Shown here in pieces: positions 7,555 through 14,859 of a stretch of DNA of 32,225 bases. The notes below the pieces were generated by a model. That model was not told the DNA's origin, searched no databases, and saw only the letters and a list, made by a program, of their open reading frames with translations. Position 1 is the first letter of the stretch. Each line of letters starts with the position of its first letter. This DNA comes from Lachnospiraceae bacterium (GTDB lineage: Bacteria; Bacillota; Clostridia; Lachnospirales; Lachnospiraceae). The stretch lies in the NCBI GenBank assembly GCA_017467845.1, contig JAFUKH010000048.1, forward strand, positions 1 to 32,225. The letters are read 5' to 3'. A program made the translations under genes and the position numbers.

Positions 7555-9000
7555 TCAATAGCCCCGCTCTCTGCTGATTTCAAAATCATAACCATATGCC
7601 GAATGAATCATACTGCTCATTCCAAGATAATCCAGACAACCGTCCAAGCGAAAGCTTTCATTTCCCTCCGTCAGACGGATATCCATCTCCACCACATCCA
7701 TAAAGCGATGAATCAAGGTTTCCTGCTTTTGGAAAAACATGAAAATCCTCAAATAGTCCTCATACGTTTGTCCACTTTCTTCTCCTTGAGCCGCTTCAAG
7801 TTCCGGCTCTGACCAAATACTGTCCAGACCGTAATGCCAGCTTTCATCCGTTTTTATTAAGGGTATCTTTTTTCCGGAAAATAGCGCCTTGGTATCATAT
7901 ACACTTTCCATATATCCCCAAACAAGTAAGATTGCCGTTTCAAACAAGGGCTCTGCCTCCGGTATCAATAACCCGGTAGATAGTAGCATGGCTGCCCCCT
8001 TTGCCAGCTCCACTTTTTCGGCATTTGACAATAAATAAGCCATATTTGCCACCTGCCTGACTGCACAGATTTTTCCTGCCACACCGGCAAGATTTTCGGA
8101 GTCCGAGTTCTCCCCCTCAATCAGATACTCCGTCTGATATGCCAGTAGTCCCTGCTCCTTTTCCGCTCCGTATCTTCCGGTGTAATCCAGCAAATATTCC
8201 TGAAATAGCAATCGCTCCAATGTCTCCAGATTCTCCTGACGTTCTCCGTTTCCTTGATTCAGACTCCCCCTCTGCGCTCTTTCACTCACGTACTGTGTCA
8301 AATCCACCTGTTGTCCGGATATCCCCACATCTCCCGGAATTACCCACCACAGAATTCCTTTTCCCTGCATGTTATCCACAATCTTCGTGGGGCTAACCAC
8401 ATCCACAATGGTCCATTCCTTTTCCGAGAGCTGAATCTTCTTGCCATCATATGATTGTATCTGAGAATCCACCTCATCCTTTTTCTCCTCCCAACCATTA
8501 TCAAGGAGCTCCCGCTCCTCCACCTTCTGAACGAGCTTCAAAACTTCCTCCAGATATGCGATTCCCACATCATCCTTTACCGCCTCAATTGCCCGCCTTG
8601 CAAACCCATACCCATTGTCATCCGTTGCAAGACGCACCTTCTCCACCTGAACATCCTGAAATTCCATTCCAAGAAAATCTTTATACAAAAATCCCAGTTC
8701 AAGTTCCTCGCCATAAACTGTATTTTTCCTTAGATAAAATTCCAGACGATTTCCCACCTTATGATAAGAGGGCTCCGCCGTTCCATAAGAGGAATCCATA
8801 TAAAACAAGTTATATTGATAAAAGAGCTCCCGATGATATTCCGCCAATACACTCTCCATGGCAATATCCGTTATCAGCTCCCCTTCCACGCGGATGGTAC
8901 TGCGTCTGGCTCCCTCAATCAGAACCAGACACAGTGAAATCATCACACACATGCACAACGATACATAAACCGTCAGATAACCTTTAAGCGGCCTCATCAT
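7555..9000 (-). CDS. Large pilin-leader protein of the Tad locus (DUF5702-like)
   Basis: 481 aa. It begins MMRPLKGYLTVYVSL and continues into a hydrophobic helix (CMCVMISLCLVLIEGARR), so it looks like a class III prepilin leader with Gly7 at -1. Position +5 is Tyr12, not the usual Glu. The remaining ~450 residues are mostly charged and helical and would be extracellular; they recall the DUF5702 proteins found in clostridial tad loci (assigned from memory, not searched). A second hydrophobic stretch is at AAMLLSTGLLIPEAEPLFETAI in two parts. Its ATG overlaps the Flp pilin stop (4 nt). Function unknown; a minor pilin or tip/adhesion component is a guess. Confidence 0.7.
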   Translation of the reverse strand: MMRPLKGYLTVYVSLCMCVMISLCLVLIEGARRSTIRVEGELITDIAMESVLAEYHRELFYQYNLFYMDSSYGTAEPSYHKVGNRLEFYLRKNTVYGEELELGFLYKDFLGMEFQDVQVEKVRLATDDNGYGFARRAIEAVKDDVGIAYLEEVLKLVQKVEERELLDNGWEEKKDEVDSQIQSYDGKKIQLSEKEWTIVDVVSPTKIVDNMQGKGILWWVIPGDVGISGQQVDLTQYVSERAQRGSLNQGNGERQENLETLERLLFQEYLLDYTGRYGAEKEQGLLAYQTEYLIEGENSDSENLAGVAGKICAVRQVANMAYLLSNAEKVELAKGAAMLLSTGLLIPEAEPLFETAILLVWGYMESVYDTKALFSGKKIPLIKTDESWHYGLDSIWSEPELEAAQGEESGQTYEDYLRIFMFFQKQETLIHRFMDVVEMDIRLTEGNESFRLDGCLDYLGMSSMIHSAYGYDFEISRERGY

Positions 9001-9212
9001 ACTTTATTGGCCTGAGAAGTAATCTTATCAAAGATATCATTCACCAGCTCCGTAATCTGTCCTTTAAAGATAATCACAAGGCCAATCAAAACCACGATAA
9101 TCAGGATAATCTCCACCGTTCCCATACCTGCATTGGATTCCACCAGAAAATACCTTGCATTACAAAGCTTTCTCTCCACCATTTTTCTTACTTCACTCAT
9201 TCGTTTCTTCAT
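8997..9212 (-). CDS. flp: Flp-type IVb major pilin
   Basis: 71 aa. The prepilin site is Gly28 followed by MGTVE, putting Glu at +5, then a strongly hydrophobic helix (IILIIVVLIGLVIIF). The mature pilin would be about 43 aa, typical of the tiny Flp subunits of Tad pili. The 28-residue leader is basic (KKRMSEVRKMVERK). It follows tadC by 14 nt, with AAGGA seven bases upstream of the ATG, and its stop overlaps the next start. It is likely the main structural subunit of an adhesive pilus. Confidence 0.87.
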   Translation of the reverse strand: MKKRMSEVRKMVERKLCNARYFLVESNAGMGTVEIILIIVVLIGLVIIFKGQITELVNDIFDKITSQANKV

Positions 9213-9226
9213 AATCTCTTCCTTTC

Positions 9227-9928
9227 TTAAATCTCCATTCCGGAAAATGCCGGAATCATAATCAACAACATTACAATCGCCATCATAATCATCATTGGGA
9301 AAAGCAGCTTTGTCTCTGCCTCTTCCCCTCTTTTTTTCTGTAAGCGAAGTCCATCCTCCATGGCGCGATCACCCTCCTGCCGCAGACGTGCGCAAATTTC
9401 CACACTCCCCTTCCTCAGGCTTTGGCTCAAAATACTGCAAAACCGTGTATACTCTTGGGTTCCTGTTCTTCTGCCAAAGGACTCGTACACCACCGCCTCA
9501 GATACTCCGGACTGTAGATTATTACAGGCTATTGCCAATTCCATGGCCAGAGGATTTTCCGCCCTTTTCCCTACCGCAAATTCACTCCCGATACGCAGAA
9601 ATGCTCCTCGGATAGTCATTCCCGCTTCCATATATAGGGACATTCGATTCACTAGTCCCGGATACTCCTTTCGCATCTCCATCTTCCGTTCCTCATTCTT
9701 CTGTTCCAAATCCTTATCCAGCAGAAAAAACACCGCTACACCGGTTCCCGCTACTAACAGAAAAAGAAGTAATCCATCCTCCCCGCCGGCAACCCCTAAG
9801 ATAATCCCCACAAGAAATATCAACAGGCACGTTCTGAGTTTCCCCTTGTAATAACTACGCGTTAGTTGCCCTGCATCCTCACCGGGATGTAGCTGCATCA
9901 GATTTCTATACACTCTCTGGTTCCTCAT
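9227..9928 (-). CDS. tadC: TadC-like inner membrane platform protein (T2SS F domain)
   Basis: 233 aa with two hydrophobic helices near the N-terminus (LLIFLVGIILGVAGG and LLLFLLVAGTGVAVFFLL) and one pair at the C-terminus (LLFPMMIMMAIVMLLIMI). The central helical block containing MSLYMEAGMTIRGAFLRI matches the type II secretion F domain. With TadB it forms the membrane base on which the CpaF ATPase acts. It starts 10 nt after the tadB stop. Confidence 0.83.
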   Translation of the reverse strand: MRNQRVYRNLMQLHPGEDAGQLTRSYYKGKLRTCLLIFLVGIILGVAGGEDGLLLFLLVAGTGVAVFFLLDKDLEQKNEERKMEMRKEYPGLVNRMSLYMEAGMTIRGAFLRIGSEFAVGKRAENPLAMELAIACNNLQSGVSEAVVYESFGRRTGTQEYTRFCSILSQSLRKGSVEICARLRQEGDRAMEDGLRLQKKRGEEAETKLLFPMMIMMAIVMLLIMIPAFSGMEI

Positions 9929-9938
9929 AACCCTCTCC

Positions 9939-10691
9939 CTAATCGTAAATTTTCTGCAAAATCTTCCGTGAGAGCCAATAAGAAAGCATATATGCCACCA
10001 AGCATCCTGTCATAATAAGTCGTCCCACATATCCCTCATAAAGCATGTCAAAATATCCGGGATTACTCCATTCCAGATAGAACACCACTACAAAAGGCAT
10101 TACATTCATCACTCTTTGCTCCAATCTCTTATTGGCAAGAAGTGTTTCCAGCTCCTCTTCCAGCACAAGACGTTGAGAAATCACCCGACTTGTAGCATCG
10201 ATAATATCCGGAATACTGCCTCCTCCCCTTTTCCCGATGGCAAGTACATCCGCAAACTCCTTGATTTCCCCAATCTCACTCCTCCCACCCCACTCCTGCA
10301 AAAGCACCTCCAACGGCTCTCTGTTTTTTAATCCCTGCTCCAGAAGACGCAGTTCCTTTACCACATAACTGCTTTCTCCATAGAGCATTATCATATCCTG
10401 CCTACTCTCTGAAAATGCCCCTTCCACGGCGTAGCCCGCTCTGAGCGACGCACTAACCGATAGAATACATTCCTTAAACTGCTCCCGTTCCCTTTGCAGA
10501 CGCTTCTGCCGATGCTCTATCATCGCCAGATATAAATACCCCGCTCCTATGAACACCATAAACGGCACAGCCCAAAAGCTTCGGTAGAAAAAATAAGAAA
10601 GAAGCAGAATAATCCCCACAGCACTTACCAAATCTATGGTTCGTAAATCTCTACGCCAGAGAGATTCCAGCTCTTTCCAGCTTCTCCACAT
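9939..10691 (-). CDS. tadB: TadB-like inner membrane platform protein (T2SS F domain)
   Basis: 250 aa with membrane helices at residues ~20-60 and at the C-terminus. The central region (SVSASLRAGYAVEGAFSESR, then a stretch with LLEQGLKNREPLEVLLQEWG) is typical of the F-domain pilus platform. Its start lies inside the cpaF gene (41-nt overlap). ATG 10691 is supported by GGGGGAG seven bases upstream, so the overlap looks real and implies translational coupling. It pairs with TadC. Confidence 0.83.
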   Translation of the reverse strand: MWRSWKELESLWRRDLRTIDLVSAVGIILLLSYFFYRSFWAVPFMVFIGAGYLYLAMIEHRQKRLQREREQFKECILSVSASLRAGYAVEGAFSESRQDMIMLYGESSYVVKELRLLEQGLKNREPLEVLLQEWGGRSEIGEIKEFADVLAIGKRGGGSIPDIIDATSRVISQRLVLEEELETLLANKRLEQRVMNVMPFVVVFYLEWSNPGYFDMLYEGYVGRLIMTGCLVAYMLSYWLSRKILQKIYD

Positions 10692-11874
10692 TTACAAGCT
10701 CCCCCTCTTTCACAAACTCTCCCTGTATACATCCTTTCCTCTCACCCCTTTCCTGAAATCGATATAAAGAATGTAGTAAGACCCGGTCGTCTTCGCTCCC
10801 CAGTACCTCTAGCACTTCCAGCACCTTTCTTGACTTATCCCTTAGTCTCCCCAAATGAATCAGAACATCCAGCCCCGATGACATCTGCCTGCGGATAGAG
10901 CTTAGCGGTACCTCCTTAGCCATAAGAATCATATTCTCTAAACGATCCAACATATCTGCCGCGCTATTGGCATGCCCCGTACACATAGAACCTTCCAATC
11001 CACAGTTCATACAGGTAATCATATCTGCAGCCTCCTCACCCCTTACCTCTCCCACGATAATCCGGTCCGGGCGCATTCGAAGACTTGTTTTAATTAGGTC
11101 CCTGATACGGATTTCTTTACATCCGTCCACATTACCATTGCGGGTCTCCAGGCGCACTAGGTTCCCAAGCCCCTGAAGCTGCAATTCAGCACTATCCTCA
11201 ATGGTAATAATCCGCTCATCCTCCGGGATAAAGCCGGATAGCACATTGAGAAAAGTGGTTTTCCCCGCCCCGGTTCCTCCACTGATGAAGATATTGTATT
11301 TTGCCTTGACTAATTTCTCTAAGAGCTCCGCCATCTGTGCAGAGATTGATTGTCTGTCGATTAAATCCTGTATGGTAATTGGTTTGTCGGGAAACCGACG
11401 AATAGTGACTACCGGGCCATTCAAGGCCACGGGATTCATAACGATATTGACGCGGGCGCCCCCGCTAAGACGTGCATCCACTATAGGATTTGCTTCATTT
11501 ACTGTTCTGTTGCAACCTGCAACAATCTGTTGAATGATATCAATCAACTTTTCCCGGGATTCAAAAGCCATATCCAGCTTGTAGAGTCTCCCTTCCCGCT
11601 CTATAAAGATTGCGTCGGGACCATTAATCATAATCTCTGTAATCGTATTGTCATCCACCAGTGCCTGCAAAACATCCAACCCCCGAATGGAGTAAAATAC
11701 CTCTTCCCTAAGCCGCTTCCTCGTCATTAAGGATTGTAATAACAGCTCCTCACTGCCACAGATTGCTTCATCAATCAACTCCCTCACCACCTGATCTGAT
11801 TGATTCTGCATCATGGTCAGTTGTTCCAGTACCTGCTGTCTAAGCATCCTTTTCAGTTCCTTATAATCTTCCAC
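10651..11874 (-). CDS. cpaF: CpaF/TadA secretion ATPase of the Tad pilus
   Basis: 407 aa, typical for the family. Walker A is GGTGAGKT at ~199-206; the Asp box is ITIEDSAELQL; the Walker B region is RIIVGEVRGEEA at ~271; the His box follows at CTGHANSA. These define the VirB11/CpaF secretion ATPases that drive pilin assembly from the cytoplasmic face. The N-terminal ~90 residues are the helical domain of the family. It starts with GTG directly after the TAG of the TadZ-like gene, with GGAGG 11 nt upstream. All nucleotide-binding motifs look intact. Confidence 0.93.
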   Translation of the reverse strand: MEDYKELKRMLRQQVLEQLTMMQNQSDQVVRELIDEAICGSEELLLQSLMTRKRLREEVFYSIRGLDVLQALVDDNTITEIMINGPDAIFIEREGRLYKLDMAFESREKLIDIIQQIVAGCNRTVNEANPIVDARLSGGARVNIVMNPVALNGPVVTIRRFPDKPITIQDLIDRQSISAQMAELLEKLVKAKYNIFISGGTGAGKTTFLNVLSGFIPEDERIITIEDSAELQLQGLGNLVRLETRNGNVDGCKEIRIRDLIKTSLRMRPDRIIVGEVRGEEAADMITCMNCGLEGSMCTGHANSAADMLDRLENMILMAKEVPLSSIRRQMSSGLDVLIHLGRLRDKSRKVLEVLEVLGSEDDRVLLHSLYRFQERGERKGCIQGEFVKEGELVNVEKLERAGISLA

Positions 11875-12855
11875 CTAATACCATTCCTCCTTTTCTATCA
11901 TCTTCCTTACATAATCAGCCAGCTCACCCTTCGCTGCAGTTTCAATGGATGTAGGAATATTGCGAAATAGCGGTAATTTGCAAATATTCAGCTTTTTCCT
12001 CACATCCTCATATTCCATAGCAGATAACAGTTGTTCATACTGATCCAGCTTTCTCTTGGCAATAGGATCATCCTTTGCCATGGAATAGACTCTGACGCAC
12101 ATGCGCAGAATATCAAAAAGGCCCTGCACACTCTCACTGAGATCCAGCACAATATATTCATATCCCATAACATGCTGAAGCTTGTAAAGCAGCTGCTTCC
12201 ACTCCTCACAGCTAACCATCAAAAGATTCTGTCCGTTAATCATTGCCGGAACATAATCAAAATTCTCACTTCTTCGAATCACCCGCCCGGTGTTTACCGT
12301 AAAGTGCTCCTCATCCTCCAGATAATAGAGCAAGGAGGATAAATCCGCACCGCCTTTTCCTTGCAATTCCTCAATCCCGGGATAAGATTCGAAGCTTAAG
12401 TACAAGGTCTTCCCTTTTCCGGCCAGAAGTCTTCCAAGGCACATCCCAAAAGAGGTCTGAAGGCTTCGGCGCACCGGAGAATATAACCCTATCAGCTTTG
12501 CTCCTTCCACATTTTCTGCCTGCTTCCACGTTATACCGCCCAGCTCCATTAAACGTTGTACCACTTTGCCTGCCGGTTGATACTTGTCCACACTATTCAC
12601 TTTTTGATTTTTTATAGTACCGGCTTCTTTCAGAATCACAGTCTTACCGGCACAGAGTCCCAGTAGCTTCTCCTCATACGCACTCTCCGAAACTACCAGC
12701 ATGTCTACCGGTTGCCCTTCTCTCTCATACAGCCCTGCCGTCTGGGTATACACCTTGATCGTCCAAGGAAAAAACTTGTCTCTGCGCATATAATCGGACA
12801 TGCGAAAGGCATAATCTTCCTCAGGATCACATAAAACAAGCACTTTTTGCTCCAT
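11875..12855 (-). CDS. TadZ/CpaE-like protein with degenerate P-loop
   Basis: About 326 aa. It has an N-terminal receiver-like region (VLVLCDPEEDYAFRMSDYM) and a C-terminal MinD/ParA-type region, the arrangement of TadZ/CpaE pilus-localisation proteins. Where Clostridia usually have a SPVxRCGKTT-type P-loop, this protein reads YSPVRRSLQTS, so the P-loop lysine is gone. The Walker B-like strand YEYIVLDLSESVQG is retained. The ATG at 12855 is chosen over one at 12885 because GAGGGGG lies just before it. As first gene of the Tad operon it probably positions the apparatus. Assignment rests on position and fold pattern. Confidence 0.75.
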   Translation of the reverse strand: MEQKVLVLCDPEEDYAFRMSDYMRRDKFFPWTIKVYTQTAGLYEREGQPVDMLVVSESAYEEKLLGLCAGKTVILKEAGTIKNQKVNSVDKYQPAGKVVQRLMELGGITWKQAENVEGAKLIGLYSPVRRSLQTSFGMCLGRLLAGKGKTLYLSFESYPGIEELQGKGGADLSSLLYYLEDEEHFTVNTGRVIRRSENFDYVPAMINGQNLLMVSCEEWKQLLYKLQHVMGYEYIVLDLSESVQGLFDILRMCVRVYSMAKDDPIAKRKLDQYEQLLSAMEYEDVRKKLNICKLPLFRNIPTSIETAAKGELADYVRKMIEKEEWY

Positions 12856-12956
12856 GCTTTCCCCCTCTTCCTTATGAAATTTCATTCTTGAAAATAATGT
12901 GATTTACATAGACTTGTAAATTAGAATATATTCGGCGATTGCCACTTGTGAGATTT

Positions 12957-12985
12957 ATTATAAGACTACTTTTATAATTTTGCAA
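12957..12985 (-). promoter_or_regulatory. Promoter of the Tad operon
   Basis: On the minus strand TTGCAA (12980-12985) and TATAAT (12957-12962) are separated by exactly 17 bp, about 100 nt before the TadZ-like start. It sits in the 204-nt divergent gap with the DUF2508 gene. The rest of the gap is A/T-rich. No equally good promoter was found for the plus-strand gene; TATACT at 13019 lacks a matching -35. Confidence 0.7.
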
Positions 12986-13059
12986 GAGGTAATTGGAATA
13001 AAATGTTATTTTGTTGGTTATACTTGTATCAAACAACATAATTTGTGAGGTAAAATGAC

Positions 13060-13311
13060 ATGCTGACACTATATAGAAAAGGTTATCATACACCGGAAGA
13101 AATCGAAACAGAGCTGGTCAAACCCTCTCTTTTAGATGACATAGAAAAAACCCGCAAGGCTTTGGATATCGCCTATGCGGGCTTTGATTACGCTACGGAT
13201 CCGGATATTATTGATGCTTATATTTACCAGATTAATTCTTTACTTTCCAGATATAAGCACCTACACGAACATTCCTCTTCCGGACTCTCCATCGGTCAGA
13301 CTGTCCTGTAA
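13060..13311 (+). CDS. DUF2508 (YaaL-like) family small protein
   Basis: 83 aa. The core KALDIAYAGFDYATDPDIIDAYIYQINSL matches the DUF2508/YaaL signature (paired aromatic/Asp motif, then a YIYxxN helix). It is acidic, soluble and has no signal peptide. ATG 13060 has GAGG nine bases before it. It reads toward the flagellar genes: its last 51 nt overlap the 3' end of fliS on the other strand, and a minus-strand terminator is buried in its coding sequence. The family has no assigned function. In many Firmicutes it sits near recR, but that is not so here. Confidence 0.82.
   Translation: MLTLYRKGYHTPEEIETELVKPSLLDDIEKTRKALDIAYAGFDYATDPDIIDAYIYQINSLLSRYKHLHEHSSSGLSIGQTVL
13145..13181 (-). terminator. 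Intrinsic terminator of the flagellin-FliS transcript, inside the DUF2508 gene
   Basis: Read on the minus strand: CCCGCA, one bulged T, AGGC, a 10-nt loop, GCCT, TGCGGG, then six T residues (13145-13150). The stem is 10 bp with one bulge and the U-tract follows directly. It lies 80 nt past the fliS stop, so the hairpin is made from sequence that also encodes the conserved KALDIAYAGF core of the convergent gene. Confidence 0.75.
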
Positions 13312-13731
13312 AGAAGCGGTCTTCCCATAGGTAAGCCCGGTATATACGGTCTGGGTATTCTTCATGACAGGCTCCGAGGTATTCTGACTTGCAATTTCAG
13401 CGTAGGCATCTCTCAGCTGTTGCAGAATATGCTGCACTTCTTTAAGAGGTGCCTTATCCTTTTTACGGGCAGCAGTAGCAAGTCTGCGGATACAAAACAG
13501 ATATAGTTTCTGCATCTGCTGTGCCACCTCATACTCTACATGGAGGGAAGACAAAAGCTCATTGATGCAGCCCCTTGTCCTGCGAATCGCACCGGAAAGC
13601 TCTTCTTCACTCTCCGCCTGCAATCCCTCTTCCAGATATATTAATGCCATATCATACAAAATCACAACCAGCTCCGTGGAATTTGCCTCTGTAATACGTA
13701 AGGTAAACTGACTTTTCTGCTCTTTGGTCAT
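13261..13731 (-). CDS. fliS: Flagellar export chaperone FliS
   Basis: 156 aa, slightly longer than typical FliS (~125-140). The N-terminal half carries the family pattern: residues before ELVVILYDMALIYLEEGL, then GCINELLSSLHVE and YLFCIRRLATAA. It binds the C-terminus of flagellin and holds it unfolded for export; flagellin is encoded 15 nt upstream. A GGGGGT ribosome site lies before ATG 13731. The extra C-terminal tail (after ~120, SQNTSEPVMKNTQTVYTG) is not part of the helical bundle, and its last 17 codons are the part antisense to the DUF2508 gene. Confidence 0.87.
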   Translation of the reverse strand: MTKEQKSQFTLRITEANSTELVVILYDMALIYLEEGLQAESEEELSGAIRRTRGCINELLSSLHVEYEVAQQMQKLYLFCIRRLATAARKKDKAPLKEVQHILQQLRDAYAEIASQNTSEPVMKNTQTVYTGLTYGKTASLQDSLTDGESGRGMFV

Positions 13732-13746
13732 CCCGTCTACCCCCTA

Positions 13747-14859
13747 TTACTGAAGCAGCTGCAATACCTGAGAAGGTCTTTCGTTGGCCTGTGCGAGCAT
13801 GGATGTACCTGCCTGAGTCAGTACCTGATAAGTCGTATAATTGGTCATCTCTTCGGCCATGTCCACGTCCATAATACGAGAATATGCCGCGGTCATATTT
13901 TCACTGGTAACATCTAAGCTATTGATGGTGGCCTCCATACGGTTCTGATATGCACCAAGCTTACCTCTTACGCTGGATACATAGGAAATAGCACCCTTAA
14001 CCTTAGCAATAGCAGCCTGTGCATTATCCTGAGTAGACATATCCAAATCTTCAATTCCCAAATTGCGAAGAGAAACAGTAGGAATCTGTACCTCCAGAAC
14101 CTGTCCCTCATTAGCACCAATCTGCAATCTCATAGGACCAACATCCGTCAGATTGATTTCCAAATTATTTATAGTGTCACCACTTTCCACATCCTGTAAA
14201 TCCAACTTTAACTCAAACTGATCGCTTCCGGTAATGGTAAGAAAATCATCCTCAAACACGTATTTTGCGTCTGCAGGGAAGCCTACACCATAATCCTGAT
14301 CTAGTTGTATATTCGTCACAACGCGTTCTCCATTCAATTCCTCAATTGTCAACGAATTAATCATATACTCACCGGTCGGTATTTTCTCACTAAAAGTATT
14401 TACCTGCACATCAACGTTACTGGTATAACCCTTCACGTCGAATTCACCATCTAACAGCGGCTGGCCATTAAACTCGGTAGTCTCGGAAATACGTGTAATT
14501 TCCTCCATCAACTGGGAAACTTCTTCCTGAATCATAGCTTGGTCTTCTTCAGAATAGGTACCGTTGGATGCCTGCACTGCCAGCTCATTCATACGCTGAA
14601 GCATGTCAGCAACCTCTGATAAAGCACCATCTGCAATCTCTGCAACCGACACACCATCACTTGAATTCTGATTTGCTACAGCCAGACCTACAAGCTGTGC
14701 ATTCATTCTCTTGGACATTGCAAGACCTGCCGGATTATCCTTTGCATGATTGATCTTTAAACCTGATGATAAACGCTCCAATGATGCAGCAAGTAAGCTA
14801 TCATTATTTGCCAAGGCATTATTGGAAAGCATAGCGGATACGTTGTAATTAATTCTCAT
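13747..14859 (-). CDS. fliC: Flagellin
   Basis: 370 aa. The conserved N-terminal D0/D1 (MRINYNVSAMLSNNAL, then ERLSSGLKINHAKDNPAGLA) and C-terminal D1/D0 (YSRIMDVDMAEEMTNY, TQAGTSMLAQANERPSQVL) are both intact. The central variable region is short (~130 aa) and rich in acidic residues. The D1 stretch LQRMNELAVQASNGT corresponds to the TLR5 contact region of other flagellins. The start is ATG 14859, with GGAGG eight bases before it. An upstream in-frame codon at 14874 is rejected because it would precede the ribosome site. The gene overlaps the preceding FliK-like gene by 11 nt. Confidence 0.95.
   Translation of the reverse strand: MRINYNVSAMLSNNALANNDSLLAASLERLSSGLKINHAKDNPAGLAMSKRMNAQLVGLAVANQNSSDGVSVAEIADGALSEVADMLQRMNELAVQASNGTYSEEDQAMIQEEVSQLMEEITRISETTEFNGQPLLDGEFDVKGYTSNVDVQVNTFSEKIPTGEYMINSLTIEELNGERVVTNIQLDQDYGVGFPADAKYVFEDDFLTITGSDQFELKLDLQDVESGDTINNLEINLTDVGPMRLQIGANEGQVLEVQIPTVSLRNLGIEDLDMSTQDNAQAAIAKVKGAISYVSSVRGKLGAYQNRMEATINSLDVTSENMTAAYSRIMDVDMAEEMTNYTTYQVLTQAGTSMLAQANERPSQVLQLLQ

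Noticed and set aside
8451-8987. 178-aa proline-rich open frame on the plus strand
   Set aside because: It is antisense to the DUF5702-like gene, its composition follows the complement of that gene's codons, and it has no ribosome site.
12872-13093. 73-aa minus-strand frame upstream of the TadZ-like gene
   Set aside because: It runs through the A/T-rich promoter region, overlaps the DUF2508 start and the -10/-35 boxes, and has no family pattern.
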